Assembly: GCA_965365445.1 (NCBI GenBank)
Contig: CBDUBS010000021.1
Span: 1 to 29,680, forward strand
Direction: 5' to 3'
DNA from: CBDUBS01 sp965365445
GTDB lineage: Bacteria > Bacteroidota > Rhodothermia > Rhodothermales > DASSAV01
Length of the DNA: 29,680 nt
Every line of letters starts with the position of its first letter. Position 1 is the first letter of the stretch. Of the stretch, positions 7,536 to 15,094 are shown piece after piece. The notes under the pieces are model-generated. The model was not told where the DNA came from. It made no database searches and saw only the letters and a list, made by a program, of their open reading frames with translations. The translations under genes and the position numbers were made by a program.

Positions 7536-8987
7536 ATGACGGAAAACCATTCATCCAGACCCCTCGATGCGCCGGCCGGGCCGGAGATGCATCGGTCCGG
7601 CCCGCCTTTGCGACGAGCCTCTCGTTTTACGGCCGACCGTTTGATCCGCGTGCTTATGGGCCTCGGGGCGCTGGCCGCCCTGATGTGGGTAGTCTGGTTC
7701 TTTGCCTCCCTGGTGATTTATCTACTCACCGGCATCGTACTGGCTTACCTGCTCAAGCCCCTCGTCGATCGGGTTCAGGGCTTCGGCCTCGGGCGCATCT
7801 CGTCCATTGCAGCCACGTTTCTGCTGGCGGGCGGCCTCATCGGGCTGCTCATCGTTTATTTGCTGCCGTTCCTCGAGGAGCAAGTCAGCGACCTCTACGA
7901 GCAGATCTCCTTCGAACGGGTGGCGCAAATTACCGCCGTCGAACCGGGTAGTCCTGCCGAAGAAGCGGGCGTCCAGCCTGATGAATTCATCGTAGCCGTA
8001 GAAGGCCGCCTCTGGACGGGGTACAGCCAGTTCGAGTCGGTGCTGCGGACGAAGGATCCCCGCGATACTGTACTGGTGCTCGTGCGGAACGAGGCGGGCG
8101 CTACGCGATCCCTGCCGCTGGTGTTGCCCCGAAGGGCGAAAACCGCGGAGCCGGTTCCTGCCCGGGTTTCCGAAGCCGGCGAGGAGCGGCACGTCGCCTC
8201 GCTGGGGTTGATGATCCGCGAGGTTTCGCTCTCCGAGGTGTCCACGTTTCTCGAAACCCGCCTGCGCAAGATTATGCCCGTGGAGCACGGGGCCCTCGTC
8301 AACGGGCTGAGCAGCGCATTCGAGGAACTGTTCCGGGGCGAGCGGATTACGGAAACCGTGGGTTCGGTGCTGAACGTATTCACCAATCTGTTTTATGCCC
8401 TTGTCGTAATCCCGTTTACGACGTTCTTCTTCCTGAAGGACGGTGGAGAAATCCGGCGCTACCTCCTGCATTTCGTGCCGAACCGGTACTTCGAGATCAC
8501 CCTGGCTATCATCGAAAAAATCGAGACCAATATCGGGAGGTATTTCCGCGCCCTGTTTTTTCAGGTCGTTTCGATCATTACGGTTGCGTCCCTGTTGCTC
8601 AAGCTGACCGGACTGTATTACTGGCTTGCCGTCGGTATTTTTACCGGGTCTGCGGTGCTCATTCCGTATGTTGGGCCGTTTCTCGGGTTTATCGTGGGGG
8701 CCATCGTAGGGGTGGCGCAGACCGGCGATGCGTCGCTGGTGCCCGGTGTTTTCGTAGCCATGATCCTGACGCACATTTTTGACAATGTGGTCGTACAACC
8801 CTTTATTTTTTCCCGAGCGACCCGCTCGCACCCGCTTGTCATTCTTTTTGCCGTGCTCATCGGGGCCAAACTGGCCGGTATCATCGGGATGCTCGTTGCG
8901 ATCCCCCTCACGGCTACCATTCGGGTGACCATCGAGCAGATATTCTGGAGTCTTCGCAACTACCGTATCCTCCAACCCGCTCCATAG
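7536..8987 (+). CDS. AI-2E family transporter with inserted PDZ domain
   Basis: This 483-residue multi-pass membrane protein is of the AI-2E/PerM family. N-terminal hairpins lie at about 36-76 and 88-112. The C-terminal membrane block from about 280 includes FTTFFFLKDG, LIPYVGPFLGFIVGAIVG, THIFDNVVVQPFIFS and HPLVILFAVLIGAKLAG. Between them, residues about 127-198 form a PDZ-like domain (ITAVEPGSPAEEAGVQPDE, then IVAVEGR), where family members normally have only an amphipathic helical region. Members export or transport diverse solutes, and the name does not prove AI-2 transport. The PDZ segment may bind a peptide terminus outside the membrane. Its stop codon is 5 bases from the start of the membrane phosphatase gene, suggesting coupled expression. 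Confidence 0.9.
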   Translation: MTENHSSRPLDAPAGPEMHRSGPPLRRASRFTADRLIRVLMGLGALAALMWVVWFFASLVIYLLTGIVLAYLLKPLVDRVQGFGLGRISSIAATFLLAGGLIGLLIVYLLPFLEEQVSDLYEQISFERVAQITAVEPGSPAEEAGVQPDEFIVAVEGRLWTGYSQFESVLRTKDPRDTVLVLVRNEAGATRSLPLVLPRRAKTAEPVPARVSEAGEERHVASLGLMIREVSLSEVSTFLETRLRKIMPVEHGALVNGLSSAFEELFRGERITETVGSVLNVFTNLFYALVVIPFTTFFFLKDGGEIRRYLLHFVPNRYFEITLAIIEKIETNIGRYFRALFFQVVSIITVASLLLKLTGLYYWLAVGIFTGSAVLIPYVGPFLGFIVGAIVGVAQTGDASLVPGVFVAMILTHIFDNVVVQPFIFSRATRSHPLVILFAVLIGAKLAGIIGMLVAIPLTATIRVTIEQIFWSLRNYRILQPAP

Positions 8988-8992
8988 CCCGT

Positions 8993-11716
8993 ATGTCGAG
9001 CCGCCCCGGTGTATCGGACCTTGCGCTGTTTATCCTGGCCGTTGCCGGCTTGCTGGTATTTTTTCTGTGGTTTCCCGCCCAGCACCCGGACGCCGCCGCC
9101 GATTACTCGCTCGGGCGGAGCGAGGCGGCCGAGCGAGCGGAACGTTTCCTCACCGAAAACGGCATCTCGACGTACGGATTGCAACGCGAAGTCCGCTTCT
9201 ACCGGGCTCCGGCGCTGGTCGAATCCCTTCAGGTGAACCTGGGTCGCCGCCGAGCCGTCGCCTTGCTGCAAACGGATACGTCATTCGCGCTCTCCGGATA
9301 CTACTGGGAAGTAAGCTGGCGCGATGCCGACGTAAAAGAGGACGAGGAACGGCGAGGTCCGTTCTATCAGGTCGAGTTAACCCCTTCGGGCGCCCTGCGC
9401 GGCGCGCGCGTTCAAGGGCGGCAAGCCGTTGCCCCGAATCGGGAAGCGCTGGCTTCCCTGTTTGCGACCCTTCCGGATAACGGCCGACCTTTCGGGGCGC
9501 TTCTGTCGCTCCCGGACTCGCTTCTATCCGCCGCCCTCTCGTTCAGCCCGTTTGATCCGGTTTCGGCAGATGCCTCCGAGGCGGACCCGGCCGCCGGGAT
9601 CATATTTCGGGGCGGAGGTGGGGCCGAGTCTGCTCGGGAAGGCTCCGGCGAGGCGGTAAGGTTAGGTTCCGGGGCGGCCGTCCGATTGGCCCGCTACCAT
9701 CTCGCCCGAAGCGCGCTCGCCGGGGCGCCGCTGCGCCTGGATTCCTTATGGCTGGCTTCCGAGGGCGCCGTCCGTCCGGCTCTGCTGCGGTTTGTGGGAA
9801 AGCAGCCCTATTATGGGCAAAGCATACGGGTAGAAATCGGCGTGATGCCTTCCGGATCGCTGCGCCGCCTCGAAACGGAATGGAAAAGCGTGAAGAAGCA
9901 TCCGGAGCGCAGAGGCAGTGGTCTGATGATCCAAACCGATCAAGTGGCAGATGTCGTAGAATTAGCGCTCTACCTGATCTTCATTGTCGTATTCGTGTTC
10001 CTGTTCTTTCGGCAGTTCAACGCCCGGGTCATCGATCCCAAGCCGGCCATCCGGGATGCCATCGTAGCGGGCACGGCGCTGGGTATAACGGTGCTGCTCG
10101 TCTCGCTGCCGGAAATCGTCCGCACCGCGGGCAGTCTGTGGACGGGTCTGGCTATCGCGGGCGTTGGGGGGGTGCTGGCCGGGGCCGGCAGCGCGGTCCT
10201 CATCTTTCTCATCTCTGCCGCTTCCGAGTCGTTGGCGCGGGAGGTGTGGCCTCGTAAAGTCGCTACGCTGGACCTCGTGCGCATGGGGGCGCTTCGCAAC
10301 GTGCCGGTCGGCAAGGCGCTGCTTCGCGGCGCGGCGCTGACCGGAGTGGGCCTCGGATTGATGACCCTGGTCGTGGGAGCCTCGCCGGACGCCGTATTCG
10401 AGTTCGAAGGGGAACAGGTCATCTCGTTCGCCGGAGGGTACGTGCCGCTGGGAATCGTTGCGGGCGTCGGCGTCTGGTATACCATGTTCGTGAGCCTGCT
10501 CATGCTGCTGGGCATAGGCACGCTGCTGCGGCGCTGGTCGCCGCGGGCGATGTACGTCGTTCCGGTGCTCGTGGCGGCGCTTACGCTGGTGCAGATCGAT
10601 CCGCTCAACGTGCGTCCGGTGGCCGTCGATACGTTGCTGGCGGCTGTGATCGCCGTGGTGTTTGCCCTGGCCTTCTGGCATTACGATGTGCTGACGTGTT
10701 TCGTAGGCTATCTCTTCTTGAAAATCCTCGTGGAAACGGCTCCCGGCTGGATGGCCCCTGGCTCTCCCACCCAGCTCGATGCGCTGGTCGCCGTCGGCTT
10801 GTTCGGCGCCGTAGCTGCGGTGGGCGTTGCGGGCGTCCTGACCCGTCGGACGGGTGAGAAAGTCCCGGAATATGTACCCTCCTATGTCGTGGAGCTGGCC
10901 CGAGAGGAACGGCTGAAGCGCGAGCTGGAGTTGGCTCGCCAGGTTCAGGAAACGTTTCTTCCTCGGACCATGCCGGATATGCCGGGCCTGGACGTAGCCG
11001 CGATGTGCCTGGCCGCTCAGGAAGTCGGCGGCGACTACTACGACTTCATTCGGCTCGGCCCGAAGCGCCTGGCGGTGGTGGTGGGCGACGTAAGCGGCAA
11101 GGGCATTCAGGCGGCGTTTTACATGACCCTGGCTAAAGGATTCCTCCAGACCCTTTGCCGGTCCTACCCCTCGCCGGCCGAGGTCATGCGCCGGATGAAC
11201 GACCTGTTTTACGAAAATGCTCCTCGCGGGATGTTCATCTCCATGATCTACGGCGTAATCGATACGGAAGCCCGAACGTTCACGTTTGCGCGAGCCGGGC
11301 ACAACCCGGTCATCCTCAAACGCTCGCCCAGCCGCGACGCCGAGGTGATCCAGCCCAGAGGAATGGCCATCGGCCTCGTTTCCGGAGCCCCCTTTGGGGA
11401 ATCCATCGAAGCCGTGAAGGTGGATCTGCACGCAGGAGACGTCCTCGTTCTGTACACCGACGGGTTTTCGGAAGCCATGAACGATGCCCGGGAGATTTAC
11501 GGCGACGACAGGCTGGCGTGGAAAATTAGCGGCCTCGGCCGCCGCACCGCCGCCGATATCCTGAGCGCGGTTTCCGAGGACGTCCACCACTTCGTGGACT
11601 CCGCAAACCGCCACGACGATATGACCATGGTGGTCGTCAAGTTCGGGTCGGTGCACGCAACCGATGGGCGCACCATACCCGGCGGAGCCGTCCGTGAAAC
11701 GACTGCCGCGACCTGA
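8993..11716 (+). CDS. Membrane-bound SpoIIE/PP2C-type serine phosphatase
   Basis: This 907-residue protein starts with one transmembrane segment (about 9-27), followed by a roughly 290-residue extracytoplasmic region of unknown fold. A block of several transmembrane helices runs from about 322 to 620, then a short helical linker (RELELARQVQETFLPR) and a SpoIIE phosphatase domain to about 890. Metal-binding motifs are intact: EVGGDYYDF (677-685), VGDVSGKG (697-704, Asp699), YTDGFSEAM (821-829, Asp823) and HDDMTM (874-879, Asp875/Asp876). Such RsbU-like phosphatases dephosphorylate anti-anti-sigma (STAS) proteins in partner-switching pathways. No STAS or anti-sigma kinase gene is nearby, so the target is unknown. 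The gene follows the PDZ permease by 5 bases. Confidence 0.9.
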   Translation: MSSRPGVSDLALFILAVAGLLVFFLWFPAQHPDAAADYSLGRSEAAERAERFLTENGISTYGLQREVRFYRAPALVESLQVNLGRRRAVALLQTDTSFALSGYYWEVSWRDADVKEDEERRGPFYQVELTPSGALRGARVQGRQAVAPNREALASLFATLPDNGRPFGALLSLPDSLLSAALSFSPFDPVSADASEADPAAGIIFRGGGGAESAREGSGEAVRLGSGAAVRLARYHLARSALAGAPLRLDSLWLASEGAVRPALLRFVGKQPYYGQSIRVEIGVMPSGSLRRLETEWKSVKKHPERRGSGLMIQTDQVADVVELALYLIFIVVFVFLFFRQFNARVIDPKPAIRDAIVAGTALGITVLLVSLPEIVRTAGSLWTGLAIAGVGGVLAGAGSAVLIFLISAASESLAREVWPRKVATLDLVRMGALRNVPVGKALLRGAALTGVGLGLMTLVVGASPDAVFEFEGEQVISFAGGYVPLGIVAGVGVWYTMFVSLLMLLGIGTLLRRWSPRAMYVVPVLVAALTLVQIDPLNVRPVAVDTLLAAVIAVVFALAFWHYDVLTCFVGYLFLKILVETAPGWMAPGSPTQLDALVAVGLFGAVAAVGVAGVLTRRTGEKVPEYVPSYVVELAREERLKRELELARQVQETFLPRTMPDMPGLDVAAMCLAAQEVGGDYYDFIRLGPKRLAVVVGDVSGKGIQAAFYMTLAKGFLQTLCRSYPSPAEVMRRMNDLFYENAPRGMFISMIYGVIDTEARTFTFARAGHNPVILKRSPSRDAEVIQPRGMAIGLVSGAPFGESIEAVKVDLHAGDVLVLYTDGFSEAMNDAREIYGDDRLAWKISGLGRRTAADILSAVSEDVHHFVDSANRHDDMTMVVVKFGSVHATDGRTIPGGAVRETTAAT

Positions 11717-11742
11717 GCGCTCAACCTGAACCCGGTTTTCCA

Positions 11743-12594
11743 ATGCCCTCTCTCCCCGGATATGCATCCCATCCGCCCGCCGACGCGGATCTGACCGAGG
11801 CCCTTGCTTTTCTCTACGGGCTGGACGTACAGCCTCCCGAAATCGTACTCGTGCTGGGCTCCGGGCTGGGCGATGTCGCCGATTCCATCGAAGCGCCGGT
11901 CCACGTAAGAGGAGAAGACATCCCCGGCTACCCCCGCTCGACGGTGCAGGGCCATTCGGGCCGGCTCGTGTTCGGATGGATGGCGGGCCGCCGGGTCGTG
12001 TTCGTGCAGGGAAGGGTGCATTTTTACGAAGGCATTTCCATGCGCGAAGTCACCTTTCCAATCCGGCTGCTTCATGCATTTGGAGGGCAGCGACTGCTGG
12101 TGACCAATGCCGCCGGGGGAATCAATACGTTTTTCCCTCCGGGCGCCCTCATGTTCATTTCGGACCACCTCAACCTGGCCTTCCCCGGAGCGGTACGAAC
12201 GGACCGGGAAGACGGACCTGCCGGCCTGGTCCACGTAGAAGCGGTCACACCATATGATGGGGCGTGGCTCGAAGAGGCGGAAAAGGTGGCGCTCGGCCTG
12301 GGAATAGGCATCCGGCGCGGGGTGTATGCCTGGACGCGCGGCCCCAGTTACGAAACCCCGGCTGAAATCCGAATGTATCGCCTCCTAGGCGCAGACGCCG
12401 TTGGCATGAGCACGGTACCCGAGGTTCTGTGCGCTGCCGGGCGCGGAATGCCGGTCCTCGGCATCTCGACGATTACCAATGCCGCCGCCGGCCTGGGCGC
12501 CGCCGCCCTGTCGCATGGCGAGGTACTGGAAGTAGGGCGGCAGGTTCGGGACCAACTCGTTACATTAATTTACGGTATTCTTCAAAATAATTAA
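11743..12594 (+). CDS. punA: Purine nucleoside phosphorylase (trimeric type)
   Basis: This 283-residue enzyme cleaves purine nucleosides with phosphate to the free base and ribose-1-phosphate for salvage in the cytoplasm. Family motifs are in order: LGSGLG (38-43, phosphate loop), QGRVHFYEG (89-97, His93/Tyr95), TNAAGG (121-126), GPSYETPAEIRM (200-211, Glu204 fitting the base-binding Glu), GADAVGMSTVPE (216-227, Met222) and STITNAA (242-248, Asn246). Glu204 with Asn246 fits the inosine/guanosine-specific trimeric class rather than the hexameric DeoD class. Length is normal for the family. It starts 26 bases after the phosphatase gene and may share its transcript. Confidence 0.95.
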   Translation: MPSLPGYASHPPADADLTEALAFLYGLDVQPPEIVLVLGSGLGDVADSIEAPVHVRGEDIPGYPRSTVQGHSGRLVFGWMAGRRVVFVQGRVHFYEGISMREVTFPIRLLHAFGGQRLLVTNAAGGINTFFPPGALMFISDHLNLAFPGAVRTDREDGPAGLVHVEAVTPYDGAWLEEAEKVALGLGIGIRRGVYAWTRGPSYETPAEIRMYRLLGADAVGMSTVPEVLCAAGRGMPVLGISTITNAAAGLGAAALSHGEVLEVGRQVRDQLVTLIYGILQNN

Positions 12595-12693
12595 TCCGAG
12601 CGGGATCGACCGGGAGCACGAATCGTATTAAACATTAGGAGTTAGACACTTCGCTCAGTCAAGTGGTTGTCCGGGGAACGTTGGAGGTGGGCG

Positions 12694-14421
12694 ATGCGAA
12701 CACGGTCGGGGTATACGGCGGCACTCTTCCTGCTTACGGTATGGATGGGGCATGGCCCGGCCGGGTGGGCCTTGCCCCTGCACGGCCCATCGCTGCAACT
12801 ATTCAGTTCCATCGACCAGCGAGCCGTCGGGGTTGGCGAGCCGCTCGTCCTCTCGGTATTGATCTATGCTTCGCCCGGCACGCCCGACGAAGAACAGTCC
12901 CTGCGGCGTTCCGTAGAAGAAGGGCGGTTACGGATCGATTCCCTGCATTTCAAACTACTCCGCACCGAGACCGGCGAAGGCGTCCGGGACGTCGTGGAAG
13001 GGGTGGATGTTTTCTCCCTGACGATTCGTTACATCCTCCGGGCGCGGCATGCCGGGGTGATCCGCTCTCCCGTATTCGAGTTCGCACACGGGGGGAAAAC
13101 GTTCCGTTCCACCCCGCACCGCCTCGATGTGTATTCGGTCAGTCCCGATTTTTTCAGGGCGGGGCAGTCCATTCTGCCCATCATGGCGGAAACGAAGAAC
13201 GGGGGCAGCCCTCGCCAGATCGCAGGGACGGCTTTTCTCATATCCGAGGATGCCCTGGTAACCAGCTTCCACGTGGTTGTAGACGCCGACCGGGTGAACG
13301 TCACCCTTCCCAATGGGCAGGTTGTTACGACACGCAAGGCCTGGCTGGCTGATCCGTTCCAGGATATCGCCATCCTTCACATCGATCCGCAGTACGTCCG
13401 CCGGGCTCGACTCATGCCGTTGAGCATGGCTCCCGATGAAGGGAATACCGGCCCCGAAGGCGGGGGCGATGTGGTCTTTACCTATGGCTGGCCCCTCGGT
13501 AAGCAGCGAAGCACAGCAGGGATACTATACCGCGATGTGTTGCCGCAGCCCAATGAACGGGCCTGGATAAGCGCCAATCCGCTGCTCCCCGGCGATAGCG
13601 GCGGCCCATTGCTGGACCGCTACGGCCGGGTCCTTGCCGTCATCTCTTCGGGTACGGTAGGCAGGGGGGCCGATGTGCTTCGCGAAAACGTGTGTTTTGC
13701 TACGGATCTACACCCGTCGCTGGCGCGGCTCGACCGGATCAAGCACCCCCGCCGGCTAAAGACGCTGTTTCGGGATCAGAGTGTCGAGGCGGAACCACGC
13801 ACACATGCCCTTCGGGTATCTTCGTACCTGAGCATCGGAAACCCGATCTTCCCCCAGTTAATCGAATCGCTGGCTGAAGTACAGGCCGCCGCCAGGGAGA
13901 ACACGGGCGATGCCCGCCTGCACTTCATGCGCGGAGCGATTCTGGAAATGCTCGGCAACGGCACGGAAGCCCGCGCATCGTACGAGGCGGCGCTGACCGC
14001 CAATCCGGGATATTTCCCGGCTGCGTATGTACTGGCTCTCTACGACTTGAGGCAGGGAGCCTATTCGGCGGCCCGAGAAGAATTCGAGCGCATCCATAGC
14101 TACCTGCCCTACCGGCACCTGGCCAGTTACGGCCTGGCGGTTTCCCTCATCGGCCGCCTGGAATACCGGGAAGCCGTCGAGCATATCACGGCCGTCATCC
14201 AGTACGACCCCCACTTCGCTCCGGCGTGGTTCGATCTGGCCCGGTGCTATCTGGCTCTCGGAGACGAGCCTCGTGCTCGCCAGATCATGCACCGGCTCGA
14301 AGAAATCAATCCACGGTGGGCAAGCCACCTTCGGCAAGTAATTAGAATACCTGCCCTTCGGCCCATCACGCGCATCGAACTGCCCCCCGCTAACCTGGCC
14401 TCTCTGGAGAACTGGCACTAA
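12694..14421 (+). CDS. Exported trypsin-like serine protease with BatD-like N-terminus and C-terminal TPRs
   Basis: This 575-residue protein begins with a signal peptide (about 1-27). An N-terminal beta-rich region (about 30-160) resembles the Ig-like repeat of BatD proteins (VGEPLVLSVLIYAS, then YILRARHAGVIRSPVFEF). Next comes a trypsin-fold domain with catalytic His193 (TSFHVV), Asp224 (FQDIAIL) and Ser302 (PGDSGGPLL). A TPR region follows at about 404-550 (FMRGAILEMLGNGTEARASYEAAL, with further repeats). I chose ATG 12694 because a GGAGG motif lies 7-8 bases upstream and it begins the signal peptide; a TTG nine codons earlier is less likely. It is probably a periplasmic DegP/HtrA-like protease, but no PDZ domain is present. 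The substrate is unknown. Confidence 0.88.
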   Translation: MRTRSGYTAALFLLTVWMGHGPAGWALPLHGPSLQLFSSIDQRAVGVGEPLVLSVLIYASPGTPDEEQSLRRSVEEGRLRIDSLHFKLLRTETGEGVRDVVEGVDVFSLTIRYILRARHAGVIRSPVFEFAHGGKTFRSTPHRLDVYSVSPDFFRAGQSILPIMAETKNGGSPRQIAGTAFLISEDALVTSFHVVVDADRVNVTLPNGQVVTTRKAWLADPFQDIAILHIDPQYVRRARLMPLSMAPDEGNTGPEGGGDVVFTYGWPLGKQRSTAGILYRDVLPQPNERAWISANPLLPGDSGGPLLDRYGRVLAVISSGTVGRGADVLRENVCFATDLHPSLARLDRIKHPRRLKTLFRDQSVEAEPRTHALRVSSYLSIGNPIFPQLIESLAEVQAAARENTGDARLHFMRGAILEMLGNGTEARASYEAALTANPGYFPAAYVLALYDLRQGAYSAAREEFERIHSYLPYRHLASYGLAVSLIGRLEYREAVEHITAVIQYDPHFAPAWFDLARCYLALGDEPRARQIMHRLEEINPRWASHLRQVIRIPALRPITRIELPPANLASLENWH

Positions 14422-14459
14422 ATCTGCCTTTGATCCAATACGTACGGATTCCGCGAAAT

Positions 14460-14500
14460 CTTTGCACCATGCGGCCCCTGCGGGGCGCCTGCAAGGTTTT
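14460..14500 (+). terminator. Candidate Rho-independent terminator after the protease gene
   Basis: The outer stem pairs CTTTGCA (14460-14466) with TGCAAGG (14490-14496), with one G-T wobble. It encloses an inner GCCCC/GGGGC hairpin (14474-14478 with 14482-14486) and is followed at once by TTTT (14497-14500) and a T-rich stretch. It lies 39 bases after the protease stop codon, in the right place to end that transcript. Confidence 0.45.
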
Positions 14501-14505
14501 CAGCA

Positions 14506-14534
14506 TTGTATTTTGTTCCATGCGTGTGCATATT
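14506..14534 (+). promoter_or_regulatory. Candidate promoter for the DUF3276 gene
   Basis: TTGTAT (14506-14511) and CATATT (14529-14534) are separated by 17 bases, a plausible -35/-10 pair with four of six matches each to the sigma-70 consensus. An overlapping TATTTTG (14509-14515) instead resembles a Bacteroidota-type -7 box. Transcription from the first pair would start near 14541 and give an AT-rich leader of about 88 bases, containing the palindrome TTACGTAA (14547-14554). Which element is used cannot be decided by eye. Confidence 0.3.
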
Positions 14535-14628
14535 CGTAAAGCGCCGTTACGTAATTGTAATAACCGTCGGCATGCACCTCCACAGTTGTTTCACCTTGCC
14601 CATACGGGCAGCCACGGTAGTGTGATCG

Positions 14629-15078
14629 ATGAGCTACGAACAGGCAAATCGGGACCGGTACTATAACCAACCCCGTTACGGTACGTTGGACCGGGATGAG
14701 TACGAAGTGTATGAGGGGGAGGATCACAAGGAAGGCGCCCGCGGTTCGAAGCGCTATCACGACGAGATCTACTCGAAGCGGGTGCCGGCCGGGAAGCGCA
14801 CGTACTTCTTCGACGTCAAGACGACCCGCTCGGGGGATGATTTCTTCGTGACGATTACCGAGAGCAAACGGGTGGACGAGGGGCACTACGAAAAGCACAA
14901 AATCTTCCTCTACAAGGAGGATTTCGGCAAGTTTATCTCGGCCATGCACGAGGTCGTGCAGCACATCAAAGACAAGTGCCTGCCGGGCTATGATTTCCAC
15001 GACCTTCCCGACCTGCCCGTAATCCCTACGGAAGAAGACGAAGGCGCCGCGTACTCCGAAACGTCACGCGACTACTGA
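14629..15078 (+). CDS. DUF3276 / PUR-alpha-like nucleic-acid-binding protein
   Basis: This 149-residue protein has a charged, tyrosine-rich N-terminus (about 1-40), then the PUR domain (about 41-125) with EIYSKRVPAGKRTYFFDVK, FFVTITESKRV and KIFLYKEDFGKFISAM. An acidic tail ends in SETSRDY. Bacterial PUR-alpha homologues bind single-stranded DNA and RNA as dimers; the Borrelia homologue BpuR is known to affect translation, including that of its own message. The gene stands alone after a 207-base intergenic region with a candidate terminator and promoter. It converges with lnt, leaving only 16 bases between the two stop codons. Confidence 0.9.
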   Translation: MSYEQANRDRYYNQPRYGTLDRDEYEVYEGEDHKEGARGSKRYHDEIYSKRVPAGKRTYFFDVKTTRSGDDFFVTITESKRVDEGHYEKHKIFLYKEDFGKFISAMHEVVQHIKDKCLPGYDFHDLPDLPVIPTEEDEGAAYSETSRDY

Positions 15079-15094
15079 CATTTCCGGCGTCCTG

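Noticed and set aside
9962..11767. Open frame of about 600 codons on the minus strand opposite the phosphatase gene
   Set aside because: Low-complexity His/Arg/Gln-rich translation with no domains, fully covered by the SpoIIE phosphatase gene.
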